DNA of 64,000 nucleotides from Trinickia soli (GTDB taxonomy: Bacteria; Pseudomonadota; Gammaproteobacteria; Burkholderiales; Burkholderiaceae). Position 1 is the stretch's first letter. Every line of letters starts with the position of its first letter. Below the pieces are notes generated by a model, which had not been told where the DNA came from, did no database searches, and was given only the letters and a program-made list of their open reading frames with translations. Of the stretch, positions 16,994 to 26,668 are shown piece by piece. The translations under genes and the position numbers were made by a program. The stretch covers positions 62,001 to 126,000 of the forward strand of contig NZ_PNYB01000018.1 of NCBI RefSeq assembly GCF_002879855.1. Reading direction: 5' to 3'.

Positions 16994-17503
16994 TTATTTG
17001 ATGTCCGCGCCCGTGATGCCGGCCGGCAATGCGCTCGGCAGCCATGCCTGGCCGAAGAACGAACCCATGTGCCCACCGGAATGCACGACCAGATTCGATT
17101 GCTCGACCGCGACCGGCCTGCGGCCTGGGCGCGCCGCCCGCTGCGCTTGCACGCTGCTCGCGTACTGCGGGAAATAGCCGCCGAGCAGGCTCTGCAGGTC
17201 GGGCATGCGCGGGCCATTCCACGCAATGCCGAAGACGTTCCCGTCGGCGCCGACGTACTCGCTCACCCGTGTGCCGGTGGCGAACGTCGTGGCTCGGACG
17301 GAATAGGCGGCCGCCGCCGCTGGCGATGCGCCCTGCATGGTCGAGGCCGCTCGGGCCGTGGGCTGGAGTGTGGTGGTGGTGGCGTCGGCGGGCGTGGACA
17401 TCGGGCTGCCGCCTAGCGCGGCGCTGGCTGGCCGGGAGAGCGCCCCCAACGCGCAAAGGACGAACGCCGCGGACACGGCGGCGCAAACAGGACGATTCGA
17501 CAT
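16994..17503 (-). CDS. Secreted DUF2844 protein, copy 1
   Basis: A 169-residue protein recognised as DUF2844. It has an N-terminal signal peptide (AAVSAAFVLCALGALSRPAS, cleavage after ASA), then a Thr/Ala-rich segment. The conserved core is YSVRATTFATGTRVSEYVGA, NVFGIAWNGPRMPDLQSLLG, and VVHSGGHMGSFFGQAWLP. It lies 21 bases upstream of the DUF3443 gene and probably forms one transcript with it. The same pair recurs at 17915-19758. A role as partner, propeptide-like factor or substrate of the DUF3443 protein is possible; nothing in the sequence decides. Confidence 0.85.
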   Translation of the reverse strand: MSNRPVCAAVSAAFVLCALGALSRPASAALGGSPMSTPADATTTTLQPTARAASTMQGASPAAAAAYSVRATTFATGTRVSEYVGADGNVFGIAWNGPRMPDLQSLLGGYFPQYASSVQAQRAARPGRRPVAVEQSNLVVHSGGHMGSFFGQAWLPSALPAGITGADIK

Positions 17504-17914
17504 CGGATCGGTTCCTCCGGGTTGGAGTGATCGGTCGCGTGACCGTGCCTGGACGGGCGGCGAGCGCCGTCGTTGCCGGCATTCCTCAGTGCAAATTTAG
17601 TACATAGACAGCGTGTGCGTAAGGACAATGAAGGCGCAAGTCGCGTGCCTGGACGATTCGAATCGTCCGTCCCTCGATGCGGGGAGCGTGGCCAAGGGCC
17701 AAGGGGCGTAAGGGGAAGCGCCGGGCGGTTCCCGGCGACGCGGCGCGATGGGGCTGGCCATCTGCCGTCAATAGAGCGGCGAAAGGGAATGGAAAGGAGC
17801 GAGGCAACTCGCAGAAACGGCGCGGCGCCAGCCGTCGATGGCTGGCGCCGCGCCGTTTTTCATCCGCGAGCGGCCGAGGTCGCCGCACGCCTACGGCGCG
17901 CGGACAGCTTCGCG
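17504..17914. other. Intergenic region between the two DUF2844-DUF3443 cassettes
   Basis: This 411-base stretch holds the strong hairpin at 17817-17860 and presumably the promoter of the downstream cassette. I see no convincing gene; the open frames here are Arg-rich antisense-type frames typical of GC-rich DNA. Confidence 0.6.
17817..17860. terminator. 17-bp perfect hairpin, bidirectional terminator type
   Basis: ACGGCGCGGCGCCAGCC (17817-17833) pairs without mismatch with GGCTGGCGCCGCGCCGT (17840-17856) over a 6-base loop. A T run (17856-17860) follows on the plus strand, and TTTCT follows on the minus strand. It lies 55 bases past the stop of the minus-strand DUF3443 copy 2, so its expected job is to end that transcript. 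Confidence 0.8.
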
Positions 17915-19228
17915 CTAGAACGCGACGTATGCCGACGAGGCAACGCCGGCGCTGCCGCTGGAGGCGATGTCGTAACCGATGTAGACGGAGCGGCCGTAGA
18001 AGAACGGCATGCCGAGGTCGAGATCGCTGATCGCCGAGATCGAGCCGCCCAGATCGTCGAACGCGTAGTTGTTGCTGCTCAATAGTTGCGTGGCGTTGGC
18101 GATGTTGAGCGTGAGTGAACCCGTCGTACCGTTGAACCCTGTTACGGTCGCACCGCGCTGGACGGTGGACGACGGACAGAAGAAACCGCTACTACACTGC
18201 GCAATCGAGTTGTCGACGAAGAACAGGCCGTTCGAGCCCGAATCGAAGAACGCCGTCAGCCCGCCCGTGCCGGCCAGCGTCGCGCTTTGCACGTCGCCGT
18301 AGTGGTCCGTCGTGTAGCTGTTGATGCCGGAACCCGGCAAGGCATTGTTCGTCTGCGTGCCGATGCCGAACGTGATACTGCCCGTGACGCTCGTCGCACC
18401 CGCCGCCGCAACGGCGGGCATCGCGATCACGATGCCGTTGTTGTCGGTGGCGAAGCTGCGGATCGGATTCGACACTTGTCCGGCGAGCGGCATCAACGAA
18501 CTGCTGCAGCTCGTGGAAGTCGGGCAGACGTAGTAGGCGCCGTTCGCGATTGTCGTGGCGCAATAGCTGCCGCAGTCGTAACGAGCGGTCCCCACGCCGA
18601 GAATGCCGTTCGCCGCCAACCGCGACGGCGTATTGTTCAGCGTGCCGGTTGCGCAGTGGCCGCTCGCCACAGCCGACTGCGACAGATCGTCAAGCACATG
18701 CACGGGTACGTTCGATGCCGTCTCACCGTTCATCTTCACGTCGGCCACGTGGACATAGCCCCAGGTGTACCCGTCTGCGAAGCCCGCGCATTCGGCCACC
18801 GCCGAGCCGCTGAGCGTTTCCTTCGGCAGCGAACCGAGGAACGTGCTCGCGGCGGCGCTCGCGAGCCGCAAACCGAACGAGCCCGTATCGAGTTGAATGT
18901 GATCGATCGTCTGGCATGTCGTGGTGCCCGGCACGCAGAGCGTGACGCTGACCATCGGCATGTTCGGGGCCGCGCCCGTCAAACCCGACGATACGGTGAT
19001 CGCTGTCTGGTTGGCGGCGAGCGTCGGTGTGCCCGTGCCGCCGGTCGATCCGGTCGAAGTGCTGCCGGTGCTGGTGCCGCCCGTGCTACCTGTACCGCTC
19101 GTGCTGCTGTTTGTGCTGCCCTCCGAGACGCTGCTCGAACCACCGCCCCCGCAACCCGCCACCAACGCTACGGCCGTCGCCAGGATGAACGCGCCGAGCG
19201 TTCGGCCCCATTTGCTGTCGATTCGCAA
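17915..19228 (-). CDS. DUF3443 lipoprotein, pepsin-like fold, copy 2 (intact DTGS/DSGS)
   Basis: A 437-residue paralogue of the gene at 15719. Lipoprotein signal ends LVAGC (Cys26), followed by a Ser/Thr/Gly-rich linker to about residue 70. Pepsin-like landmarks are complete: IQLDTGSFGLRL (Asp114), flap-like GFADGYTWGYVHVADVKMNG, ANGILGVG near 206-213, SITFGIGTQTNN, AFFDSGSNGLFF (Asp329), and DLGMPFFYGRSVYIGYD near 404-420. The Asp-Asp distance is 215 residues, against 183 in pepsin. Six or more Cys in the middle suggest disulfides. It sits 26 bases after its DUF2844 partner. The family function is unassigned; an aspartic protease is inferred. Confidence 0.86.
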   Translation of the reverse strand: MRIDSKWGRTLGAFILATAVALVAGCGGGGSSSVSEGSTNSSTSGTGSTGGTSTGSTSTGSTGGTGTPTLAANQTAITVSSGLTGAAPNMPMVSVTLCVPGTTTCQTIDHIQLDTGSFGLRLASAAASTFLGSLPKETLSGSAVAECAGFADGYTWGYVHVADVKMNGETASNVPVHVLDDLSQSAVASGHCATGTLNNTPSRLAANGILGVGTARYDCGSYCATTIANGAYYVCPTSTSCSSSLMPLAGQVSNPIRSFATDNNGIVIAMPAVAAAGATSVTGSITFGIGTQTNNALPGSGINSYTTDHYGDVQSATLAGTGGLTAFFDSGSNGLFFVDNSIAQCSSGFFCPSSTVQRGATVTGFNGTTGSLTLNIANATQLLSSNNYAFDDLGGSISAISDLDLGMPFFYGRSVYIGYDIASSGSAGVASSAYVAF

Positions 19229-19254
19229 GATCGTTCTCTCCTCGATCTCATTCG

Positions 19255-19758
19255 TTATTGGATATCGGCGGCGCTGACGCCGGCCGGCAGCGACTGGGGC
19301 AGATAGGCCTGCCCCGAGAACGCACCCATATGGCCGCCCGAGCGCACGACGAGCCCCGGCACTTCAAGGTTCAGCGGCCCGCGACCCGGATGCGCCGCGC
19401 GCAGTGCGTTGCGCGCGCTGTCAAATTGCGTGAAGTAGCTGCCGAGCAACGTCGGCAGGTCGGGCATCATCGGCCCACGCCAGGCGATGCCGAACACCGT
19501 TCCCGCCGTCGAGACGTACTCGCGCACGACGGTGCCCGACGACAAGGTCGTTTGCGTGACGGAATAGGAGGCACTGGGGGTGGCGCTCGCGGCACCCGAT
19601 GCGGCGCGAGCCACCGGTGCAAGCAAGCGTGACGTCGCGCCCTCGGGCGGCGGGGTCGGCGTGCCGCCGAGCGCGGCGTGAGCTGACGGCAGTGCGTACA
19701 ACACGCCGCCAGCGGCGAGCGTCGCGACCAACGTGGCGCGAATCGATCGACTGGGCAT
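19255..19758 (-). CDS. Secreted DUF2844 protein, copy 2
   Basis: A 167-residue DUF2844 protein with signal peptide (ATLVATLAAGGVLYALPSAH, cleavage near AHA-A). The core is YSVTQTTLSSGTVVREYVST, TVFGIAWRGPMMPDLPTLLG, and VRSGGHMGAFSGQAYLPQSL. It is closely similar to the protein at 16994 over the last 110 residues, showing duplication of the whole two-gene cassette. It is the first gene of the cassette. Confidence 0.85.
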   Translation of the reverse strand: MPSRSIRATLVATLAAGGVLYALPSAHAALGGTPTPPPEGATSRLLAPVARAASGAASATPSASYSVTQTTLSSGTVVREYVSTAGTVFGIAWRGPMMPDLPTLLGSYFTQFDSARNALRAAHPGRGPLNLEVPGLVVRSGGHMGAFSGQAYLPQSLPAGVSAADIQ

Positions 19759-19928
19759 CTGTAGTCCTCGGAGGGTTCGTTTTCTTGGTTGTCACGCGTG
19801 TGGAGAGTCGCGTGCCGCCGCAGATCGGCCGGCACGTAACGCTATCACAGGCGCACCCGGTAAAAACAGGAGGCGTCGTTCGATTTTCAGAGTCCGAACC
19901 CCGAAATCGAAGTCGGAAAACAGTGCGT

Positions 19929-20633
19929 TCAGAACCCCAGGCTGGCGAGCAGATCGTCGACGTCCGATTGATCCTGCACGACGTCGGCGCGCCCTTCGGG
20001 ATTGATCTGCGGGCCATTGAGCAGGTGATCGGGCGTACCGGTCGCGCTCGGTTCGGCGGCCAGCGCCGCCGCCGTTTGCGCGAACTGCTCGCGCCGCTCG
20101 GGCGCGATGTTCTCGACGAGCACCGTCAGCAACTGCTGCTCGATGATATACACGACGTCCATGATCTTCTTGATGACCTGTCCGGTCAGATCCTGGAAGT
20201 CCTGCGCCATCATAATGTCGAGCAGTTTCTGATTCGTGGCCGAAGTCGCATCGGGCACGCGCCCGAGGAAAGCGCGCGTATCGGTCATCAACGTGCGAAC
20301 CTCCTCGCGCTCGATCGGGGCCGCGTACCAACGCTCCCAACGGCTGTCGAGTTCGGCCGCATCGGCCTGCAACTTCTCTTGCAGCGGCTTGGCGATATCG
20401 ATGGCCGTCAGCACGCGTTCGGCGGCCTGCTCGGTCATGTTCGCGACATACTTCAGGCGGTCGCGCGCGTCGGGCACCGCCTCGGCGGCTTGCTCGACAT
20501 GCTTGTCCAGACCGAGCTCGCGCATCGAGTCGCGCAGCGTCTTCGTCAATTGCCCGATGCGGGCAAGAATACGATCGGTCGTCAGATCGGGGCCTTCCGC
20601 GCCATCCGATTGGAAATTGCTGGCCTCGTCCAC
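19929..20633 (-). CDS. cheZ: CheY-P phosphatase CheZ
   Basis: CheZ speeds dephosphorylation of CheY-P. The 234-residue protein has a long helical hairpin, with the catalytic motif MMAQDFQDLTGQVIKKIMD (the Gln in DLTGQ region inserts in the CheY active site). The C-terminal helix DQSDVDDLLASLGF is the CheY-tether, matching the E. coli C-terminal CheY-binding tail. It is the last gene of the mot-che operon and starts one base past the cheY stop. Confidence 0.96.
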   Translation of the reverse strand: MDEASNFQSDGAEGPDLTTDRILARIGQLTKTLRDSMRELGLDKHVEQAAEAVPDARDRLKYVANMTEQAAERVLTAIDIAKPLQEKLQADAAELDSRWERWYAAPIEREEVRTLMTDTRAFLGRVPDATSATNQKLLDIMMAQDFQDLTGQVIKKIMDVVYIIEQQLLTVLVENIAPERREQFAQTAAALAAEPSATGTPDHLLNGPQINPEGRADVVQDQSDVDDLLASLGF

Positions 20634-20634
20634 A

Positions 20635-21030
20635 TCAGCTCCCGGTCTTCGCCATCTTCTCGAGAATCTTCGTCAGTTTCTCGTCGAGCGTGGCGGCAGT
20701 AAACGGCTTCACCACGTAGCCGCTCGCACCGGCCTGCGCCGCCGCGATGATGTTTTCCTTCTTCGATTCGGCCGTCACCATCAGCACCGGCAAATGCGAC
20801 AACGCCGCGTCGGCACGGATGCGCTTGAGCATTTCCAGACCGTCCATGTTCGGCATGTTCCAGTCGGAAATCACGAAATCGAAGCCGCCGCCCTGCAGGC
20901 GCGACAAGCCCGCCGCGCCGTCTTCGGCTTCGTCGACGTTCCCGTAGCCAAGCTCCTTCAACAGGTTGCGGACGATCCGGCGCATCGTCGGAAAGTCGTC
21001 CACCACCAGGATTTTCATACTTTTGTCCAT
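20635..21030 (-). CDS. cheY: Chemotaxis response regulator CheY
   Basis: CheY-P binds FliM and changes motor direction. 131 residues with all receiver-domain landmarks: [12 protein letters not shown] (acidic pocket), [11 protein letters not shown] (phospho-Asp), VLMVTAES (Thr), GYVVKPF (Lys). The [12 protein letters not shown] helix and EAEDGAAGL segment are typical of the enterobacterial-type CheY. Together with CheZ directly downstream it is the probable motor-binding CheY of the system. Confidence 0.97.
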   Translation of the reverse strand: MDKSMKILVVDDFPTMRRIVRNLLKELGYGNVDEAEDGAAGLSRLQGGGFDFVISDWNMPNMDGLEMLKRIRADAALSHLPVLMVTAESKKENIIAAAQAGASGYVVKPFTAATLDEKLTKILEKMAKTGS

Positions 21031-21082
21031 CTTCGTTCCCTTTAACCTTGATTGGTCGGCGCAAGATACCGGGCTGGCCCGA

Positions 21083-22174
21083 TCATACGCGCTGCACTCG
21101 ATCGCCCATCGCCGCGAGACGTGCCATCACCCTGCGGCTCATTTCCGATAAAGGCGCGACCTCGTCGGCGCCGCCGAGCGCAATCGCCTCGCGCGGCATG
21201 CCGAAGACGACGCAGCTCGCCTCATCCTGCGCGAGAGTGTATGCGCCCGCATTTCTCATGTCTAACAATCCGGCCGCCCCGTCGCGGCCCATCCCCGTCA
21301 GGATCACGCCCACGGCGTTCTTCCCGGCGTGCTGGGCGGCGGAGCGGAACAAAACGTCGACCGACGGACGGTGGCGGTTGACGGGTGGGTCGTCCGACAA
21401 GTGCGCAATGTAATTCGCGCCACTACGTGCAAGCAACAGATGTGCATGGCCAGGCGCAATGTAAGCATGGCCCGGCAAGACGCGTTCGCCATGCTCCGCT
21501 TCCTTCACCGTAATCCGGCACAAACCGTTCAGGCGCTGCGCGAACGACTTCGTGAAGCCGGGCGGCATGTGTTGCGCGATCAAGACGGCCGGTGCATCGG
21601 GCGGCAACGGAGTCAGCACTTCGCGAATCGCTTCGGTGCCGCCCGTCGAAGCGCCGACGATGATCAGCTTTTCGGTACTGACGAGCGGATTGTTGAGCAT
21701 CGGCGCATGGGCCGCGGCCGCTTGCGCAGCGCCAGCCCCGGCGGCGGCCGGCACTGCCGTACGCGCACGCACGCGGGCGCGCGCGGCGGCGCGAATCTTG
21801 TCGGCGAGCTTTTCGGCGTAATCGAGCATCCCCTCGCGAATGCCGACCTTCGGCTTCGTGACGAAGTCGACGGCGCCCAGTTCCAGCGCACGCAGCGTGA
21901 TTTCCGAACCGCGCTCGGTCAGCGAAGACACCATCACGACCGGCATCGGCCGTAGACGCATCAGCTTCTCGAGGAAGTCGAGTCCGTCCATGCGCGGCAT
22001 TTCGACGTCGAGCGTCAGCACATCGGGGTTGTGCTGCTTGATCAGTTCGCGCGCGACGAGCGGGTCCGGCGCCGTCGCGCAGACCGCCATATCGGGTTGA
22101 GCGTTGATGATCTCCGTCATCAGGCTGCGAATCAGCGCCGAGTCGTCGACACACAATACTTTGATTTTCTGCAC
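21083..22174 (-). CDS. cheB: Chemotaxis methylesterase/glutamine deamidase CheB
   Basis: CheB removes methyl groups from chemoreceptors. N-terminal receiver domain ([14 protein letters not shown], then [15 protein letters not shown] with phospho-Asp), an Ala/Arg-rich linker, then the esterase domain with [10 protein letters not shown] (catalytic Ser), [16 protein letters not shown] (His) and [11 protein letters not shown] (Asp). The GTG at 22174 (VQKIKVLCV) fits family N-termini, with GGGAGG ten bases upstream; the ATG at 22183 is the other option but would touch the ribosome-binding site. Lies 55 bases after cheD. Confidence 0.95.
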   Translation of the reverse strand: MQKIKVLCVDDSALIRSLMTEIINAQPDMAVCATAPDPLVARELIKQHNPDVLTLDVEMPRMDGLDFLEKLMRLRPMPVVMVSSLTERGSEITLRALELGAVDFVTKPKVGIREGMLDYAEKLADKIRAAARARVRARTAVPAAAGAGAAQAAAAHAPMLNNPLVSTEKLIIVGASTGGTEAIREVLTPLPPDAPAVLIAQHMPPGFTKSFAQRLNGLCRITVKEAEHGERVLPGHAYIAPGHAHLLLARSGANYIAHLSDDPPVNRHRPSVDVLFRSAAQHAGKNAVGVILTGMGRDGAAGLLDMRNAGAYTLAQDEASCVVFGMPREAIALGGADEVAPLSEMSRRVMARLAAMGDRVQRV

Positions 22175-22229
22175 AGCGATCATGCCTCCCTGGCGAGGCA
22201 ACGAACGAAGTGAGCTTGGGGGTTGTCCA

Positions 22230-23006
22230 TCATGCCTCCTCTACGGTCTTGGCGCTGTTGCTCGGGGCCGGCGCGACACCGCGTGCGCCCGCGCCGAACA
22301 ACTCGACGCGCGGCTTTTGCGCGGCCGGCGTGCCGAACAACTCGATTCGTGGTTTTTGCGCGGCTGCCTGGCCGGCGCCTGCAAACAATTCGACATGGCC
22401 GTGCTCGCGCGCCGCCCTCGCATGACGCGCCGCGCGCGCTTCGGCCACCTGCTTTGCGAGCGCCTGCTCGCGCTCGGCCACGCTCGGCTCTTGCTGCAAG
22501 CGCAGCTTTTTGACAAGCGCCTGCCCCGTGTCGGGCATGAACGCGACCTTGCGCGGATGCACGCCCTGCAAATCCTCGGCGATGATGCGGATCTTCTCCA
22601 GCCCCAGATAACGGCGCACGAACTCGGCGTTGCGATCGCCGATGTTGATCGTCGTCATGCCGGCCAGCACGGCCGCGCCGCCGAATACCTTCGCTTCGAA
22701 ACGCTCGCGCCGGCCGCCCATTTTGATGAGCTCGTTGATGAGCACTTCCATCGCATAGGCACCGTAACGCATCGAATCGGATGCGGCCTGCGACGGTTGC
22801 TCGCCGTCGTCGGGCAGCATGAAGTGGTTCATGCCCCCGATGCCGGCCGTCCGGTCGTGAATGCAGGCGGCGACGCACGAGCCGAGCACGGTCACGAGCA
22901 CCATGTCCTCGCGCGTCGTATAAAACTCGTTCGGCAGCAGCTTCACGCCGCGCCGGCCGAAGTGATTGTCGAAATACAGGTTCGTCGCAATCGGAAGGGC
23001 GCTCAT
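22230..23006 (-). CDS. cheD: Chemoreceptor glutamine deamidase CheD with repeated C-terminal tail
   Basis: CheD deamidates chemoreceptor glutamines. The first 170 residues are a standard CheD domain: [11 protein letters not shown] (catalytic Cys44), GGMNHFMLP (His61), [21 protein letters not shown]. The protein has 258 residues. After a helical Ala/Arg/Glu-rich stretch it ends with repeats VELF (205), IELF (221), VELF (234), the last two inside AAQKPR[IV]ELFG units with a 13-residue period. This tail is not part of the CheD domain and its role is unknown. The ATG overlaps the cheR stop by four bases. Confidence 0.95.
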   Translation of the reverse strand: MSALPIATNLYFDNHFGRRGVKLLPNEFYTTREDMVLVTVLGSCVAACIHDRTAGIGGMNHFMLPDDGEQPSQAASDSMRYGAYAMEVLINELIKMGGRRERFEAKVFGGAAVLAGMTTINIGDRNAEFVRRYLGLEKIRIIAEDLQGVHPRKVAFMPDTGQALVKKLRLQQEPSVAEREQALAKQVAEARAARHARAAREHGHVELFAGAGQAAAQKPRIELFGTPAAQKPRVELFGAGARGVAPAPSNSAKTVEEA

Positions 23007-23989
23007 GCAGTGGCCTCCTGCTGAACGGGTGAGGCGCTCGATGCGCGCGAGCCGCTCTGCCCGCGGCCGCCCGCCTGCGCGTCGCGCGCAAGCTCGTACA
23101 CCGTTTGTCCGCGCAGCCGGAACGACTGCGTGACATACGTGAAATTCTCGGAATGGCCGGCGAACAGCAGGCCGCCCGTCTTCACGAGCGGCTCGAAACG
23201 CGAGAGCACTTGCGACTGCGTCGGCTTGTCGAAGTAGATCATCACGTTGCGACAGAAGATCGCGTCGAACGGCTGGCGCAGGCCGTAATCGGCGTCGGTC
23301 AGGTTCAATTGTGCGAAGCGGATCATCGAGCGCAGCTCGGGCCGTACTTTGACGAGCCCCGCATGCGGGCCCGTTCCTTTCAGGAAGAAGCGCTTCAGAC
23401 GCTCGGGGCTCAGCTGCTTGACCTGGTCGAGCGAGTAGATGCCCGCCTCGCCCTTTGCGAGCACCTGCGTGTCGAGATCGGTCGCGAGCACGGTCGCCTG
23501 ACGCGCTTGCGATTCGCCGAGCGCCTCGACGAGCGTCATCGCAATCGAGTACGGCTCTTCGCCGGTCGAAGCGGCCGAGCACCAGATTGAAACCGGCTGC
23601 TGCCGGCGCTTGACGAAGTCCGCGAGGATCGGAAAGTGATGCGACTCGCGAAAGAAGGCCGTGAGGTTCGTTGTCAGCGCATTCGTGAAGGCTTCCCACT
23701 CCGCTGCGCTGTTTTCGGATTCGAGCAGATCGAGATAGCGACGAAACGTATCGAGCCCGCGCGCGCGCAAACGCCGCGCGAGCCGGCTGTAGGCCATGTC
23801 GCGCTTGTGTTCGGACAGGGATATACCCGCGCGCCGGTGAATGAACTCGCGGATGCGGGCGAAATCGGCGGCGGTGAACTCGAAATCGCGATCGGCAAAG
23901 CCGGGGCGATCGCCCCGGTCATCGGACCGATCGCCTGGGCCGCCGGGCTCGGCCCGTTCGGGCCGAAGCAATGCGCGCGCTGTCGTCAT
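23003..23989 (-). CDS. cheR: Chemoreceptor methyltransferase CheR
   Basis: CheR adds methyl groups from S-adenosylmethionine to receptor glutamates. 328 residues: N-terminal helical domain ([19 protein letters not shown], then [20 protein letters not shown]), SAM-binding domain ([51 protein letters not shown]). An Arg/Asp/Gly-rich 35-residue N-terminal leader and a Gly/Ser-rich tail flank the domain. The receptor gene upstream ends in DWETF, a CheR-binding pentapeptide. Confidence 0.96.
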   Translation of the reverse strand: MTTARALLRPERAEPGGPGDRSDDRGDRPGFADRDFEFTAADFARIREFIHRRAGISLSEHKRDMAYSRLARRLRARGLDTFRRYLDLLESENSAAEWEAFTNALTTNLTAFFRESHHFPILADFVKRRQQPVSIWCSAASTGEEPYSIAMTLVEALGESQARQATVLATDLDTQVLAKGEAGIYSLDQVKQLSPERLKRFFLKGTGPHAGLVKVRPELRSMIRFAQLNLTDADYGLRQPFDAIFCRNVMIYFDKPTQSQVLSRFEPLVKTGGLLFAGHSENFTYVTQSFRLRGQTVYELARDAQAGGRGQSGSRASSASPVQQEATA

Positions 23990-24162
23990 GGTGCTTCTCT
24001 CACTTCGTGGATGCCGAGCAGCGCCAATGCGTCAGCAGCGCCCCGCTCGCGCGGGCCACGCGCGGCGCAATGAGTCGCCCGGTTGCGGGCGGGGTGCCGA
24101 AACGCCACATGCTCGTCTGCCTTTCCTGCTGGCGGCGCGTGAGATAAGCACGCGCCGCGGGT

Positions 24163-26082
24163 TTAAAACGTTTCCCAGTCGTCGTCGGACTTGCTGCTCG
24201 ACGCCGTCACGACCGGCGCCGCAGCAACCGGGGCCGGTGCGCTCTTCAACGCGGGCTTCGTTGCAACCGGCGCACTTTGCGTGACCGGCGCCGCCTTGAC
24301 GGCTGGCGCAGCCAGCACAGCAGGCGCGGCATCCGCCGCCGGCGCGGCCGACGCTGCGCTCGGCGCGCTGGCCGTTCGGCGCGGGAGCGACGCCGCGCGC
24401 GGGGTCGCGGACACCTTGGAAGCCACCTGCGCCGTCTTCCCGCGCGGCGCTTGCGAACTCGTGGAGATCACCTTGGCCGCAGGGGCGGCAACGACCTTTG
24501 CCGGCACGCTACGCACTGTCTGCGCCGAGCCGTCGATGCGCCATTGGCCGACGACAGACTTCAACTGACGCGTCTGCTCTTCGAGCGAAGCCGCAGCCGC
24601 AGCCGCCTGTTCGACGAGCGCCGCATTCTGCTGCGTCACGTCGTCCATCTGCGTGAGCGCGCGGTTCACGCCTTCGATACCGGTCGATTGCTCTTCCGAT
24701 GCCGCGCTGATTTCGCCCATGATGTCGGTCACGCGGCGCACGGCTTGAACGATTTCGTCCATCGTCGTGCCGGCGCGGCCGACGAGTTCCGAGCCGCTCG
24801 CCACCTTGTCGGCCGAATCGCCGATGAGCGCTTTGATTTCCTTCGCGGCCGCGGCGCTGCGCTGCGCAAGGCTGCGCACTTCGCCTGCAACGACCGCAAA
24901 GCCGCGGCCCTGCTCGCCCGCGCGCGCCGCTTCGACGGCTGCGTTCAACGCGAGAATGTTGGTTTGGAACGCGATGCCTTCGATCACGCCGATGATGTCG
25001 ACAACCTTGTTCGAGCTCGTCGCGATGTCCTGCATCGTCGTCACGACCTGGCTCACGACCTCGCCGCCGCGCGTCGCGATATCCGACGCGTTGACGGCGA
25101 GCTGGCTCGCCTGCCGCGCGTTCTCGGTGTTCTGGCGAACGGTGCCGGTCAGTTGGCCCATGCTCGTCGCAGTTTGCTGCAGCGAAGCCGCCTGCTCCTC
25201 GGTGCGCTGCGAAAGATCGGTGTTGCCGATCGAGATTTCGCGCGCGCCGAGATCGATCGACTCCGTGCCCGTATGCACGGCCTTGACCATCGTCGTGATC
25301 GCACTTTGCATGCGCAGGATGGCCGCGTAGAGCCGGCCGATCTCGTTCGTGCCGTGGGCGCGCACCGGGCGCGTCAGATCGCCGTCGGCGATGCGCTCGA
25401 AATGCGCGATCGCATCGTTGATCGGTTGCACGATGAGCCCGCGCAGCGCAAAGCGAATGAAGACGACGACCACGATGGCGAGCGCCGTGACGGCGATAAT
25501 CAGCGAGTTCATCAACGTGATGCGCGAGGCCGATTCGTCACGCTGCGACTCGGCGTGCGCCTGGCGCGCCTTCAGCACATTGGCCGCAGCGTTGTCGAAG
25601 GCGACGAACATCGGGCTGATCTTCGTATCGGCGATCGCGTGATACGCAGCCAGATCGCCCGCTTGCGCCGCCGCGAACTCCGGCTCGACGCCGTCGTGCA
25701 GCAGCGACGCATGTCGTGCGTTCAGTTCGTCGACGAGCGCGGGATCGATACCTTCGCGCGGCGTGCTCGAAAACGCCTGCCAAGCCTGATTCGACGTCGC
25801 GAGCAACTCCTGCGCACGCGCGAGCACCTTCTTCGCTTCGTCGGCATTGCCGGCTTCCGACAATGCGCGGAAGCGATCGAGCGCGACGCGCGAGCGCAGC
25901 AGATAGGCGCTCGCCTGGTCGAGCGAATGAATGGTCGTCAAGTCGCCGTGCGCGAGCGTATCGAGCGAGCGGCTCGCGCTCGAGAGTGCCGTGAGCCCGA
26001 GCACGCCGACCGCAATGGTCAGCGCCACGAGCACGGCGCCGATCGCCGTCAACGTCGTGCGAATCGACCAGTTCTGCAGCAT
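24163..26082 (-). CDS. Methyl-accepting chemotaxis protein with CheR-binding C-terminus
   Basis: A Tsr/Tar-type transmembrane receptor of 639 residues. TM1 is about residues 11-33, a periplasmic four-helix-type domain lies between, TM2 is about 192-214, then HAMP ([21 protein letters not shown]). The signalling tip is [20 protein letters not shown]. Methylation helices flank it. A 110-residue Ala/Pro-rich linker leads to a terminal DWETF pentapeptide, equivalent to the NWETF tether of E. coli Tsr and Tar that recruits CheR. Ligand unknown. It is within the che operon between cheW and cheR. Confidence 0.95.
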   Translation of the reverse strand: MLQNWSIRTTLTAIGAVLVALTIAVGVLGLTALSSASRSLDTLAHGDLTTIHSLDQASAYLLRSRVALDRFRALSEAGNADEAKKVLARAQELLATSNQAWQAFSSTPREGIDPALVDELNARHASLLHDGVEPEFAAAQAGDLAAYHAIADTKISPMFVAFDNAAANVLKARQAHAESQRDESASRITLMNSLIIAVTALAIVVVVFIRFALRGLIVQPINDAIAHFERIADGDLTRPVRAHGTNEIGRLYAAILRMQSAITTMVKAVHTGTESIDLGAREISIGNTDLSQRTEEQAASLQQTATSMGQLTGTVRQNTENARQASQLAVNASDIATRGGEVVSQVVTTMQDIATSSNKVVDIIGVIEGIAFQTNILALNAAVEAARAGEQGRGFAVVAGEVRSLAQRSAAAAKEIKALIGDSADKVASGSELVGRAGTTMDEIVQAVRRVTDIMGEISAASEEQSTGIEGVNRALTQMDDVTQQNAALVEQAAAAAASLEEQTRQLKSVVGQWRIDGSAQTVRSVPAKVVAAPAAKVISTSSQAPRGKTAQVASKVSATPRAASLPRRTASAPSAASAAPAADAAPAVLAAPAVKAAPVTQSAPVATKPALKSAPAPVAAAPVVTASSSKSDDDWETF

Positions 26083-26117
26083 CGTAAATCTCCGTTGGGT
26101 ACGCTCGAGCCGTCGCC

Positions 26118-26645
26118 TTACTGCGCGAACGTTTCGATGAGCGCCATTTCCTTGCTGACCATCAGTTTTTCGATGTCCATCAGGATCAGCATTCGTCCTT
26201 CGACGGTGCCAAGGCCCGTCAGATATTCGGCCGTCAGCGTCGCGCCGAATTCGGGCGCGGGCATGATCTGGTCGGCCGTCAGCGTCAGCACGTCCGACAC
26301 GCCGTCGACGACCATGCCGACCACGCGATGCGCGACGTTCAGGATGATCACGACGGTTTGATGGTCGTACTCCACGCGGCCAAGATGGAACTTGATCCGC
26401 ATGTCGACGATCGGCACGATGATGCCGCGCAGGTTGATGACGCCCTTGATGAAATCGGGCGCATTCGCGATGCGCGTCACGCTGTCATAGCCGCGGATCT
26501 CCTGCACCTTCAGAATGTCGATGCCGTACTCTTCCGCGCCGAGCGTGAAGATCAGGAATTCCTGACCGGTCGCATCGGCCTGCAGCGCGTCGCGACGACC
26601 GGCCGCGACGAGCGCGTTTGCATTGTTGGATTGGACTTCTGCCAC
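26118..26645 (-). CDS. cheW: Chemotaxis coupling protein CheW
   Basis: CheW links receptors to the kinase CheA. The 175-residue protein is a single CheW domain: [65 protein letters not shown]. The GTG at 26645 (VAEVQ) has GGGGG five bases upstream and fits family N-termini; the TTG four codons earlier is less likely. Starts 23 bases after cheA. Confidence 0.96.
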   Translation of the reverse strand: MAEVQSNNANALVAAGRRDALQADATGQEFLIFTLGAEEYGIDILKVQEIRGYDSVTRIANAPDFIKGVINLRGIIVPIVDMRIKFHLGRVEYDHQTVVIILNVAHRVVGMVVDGVSDVLTLTADQIMPAPEFGATLTAEYLTGLGTVEGRMLILMDIEKLMVSKEMALIETFAQ

Positions 26646-26668
26646 GTTAGCCCCCAAGCGGTTGGGAA

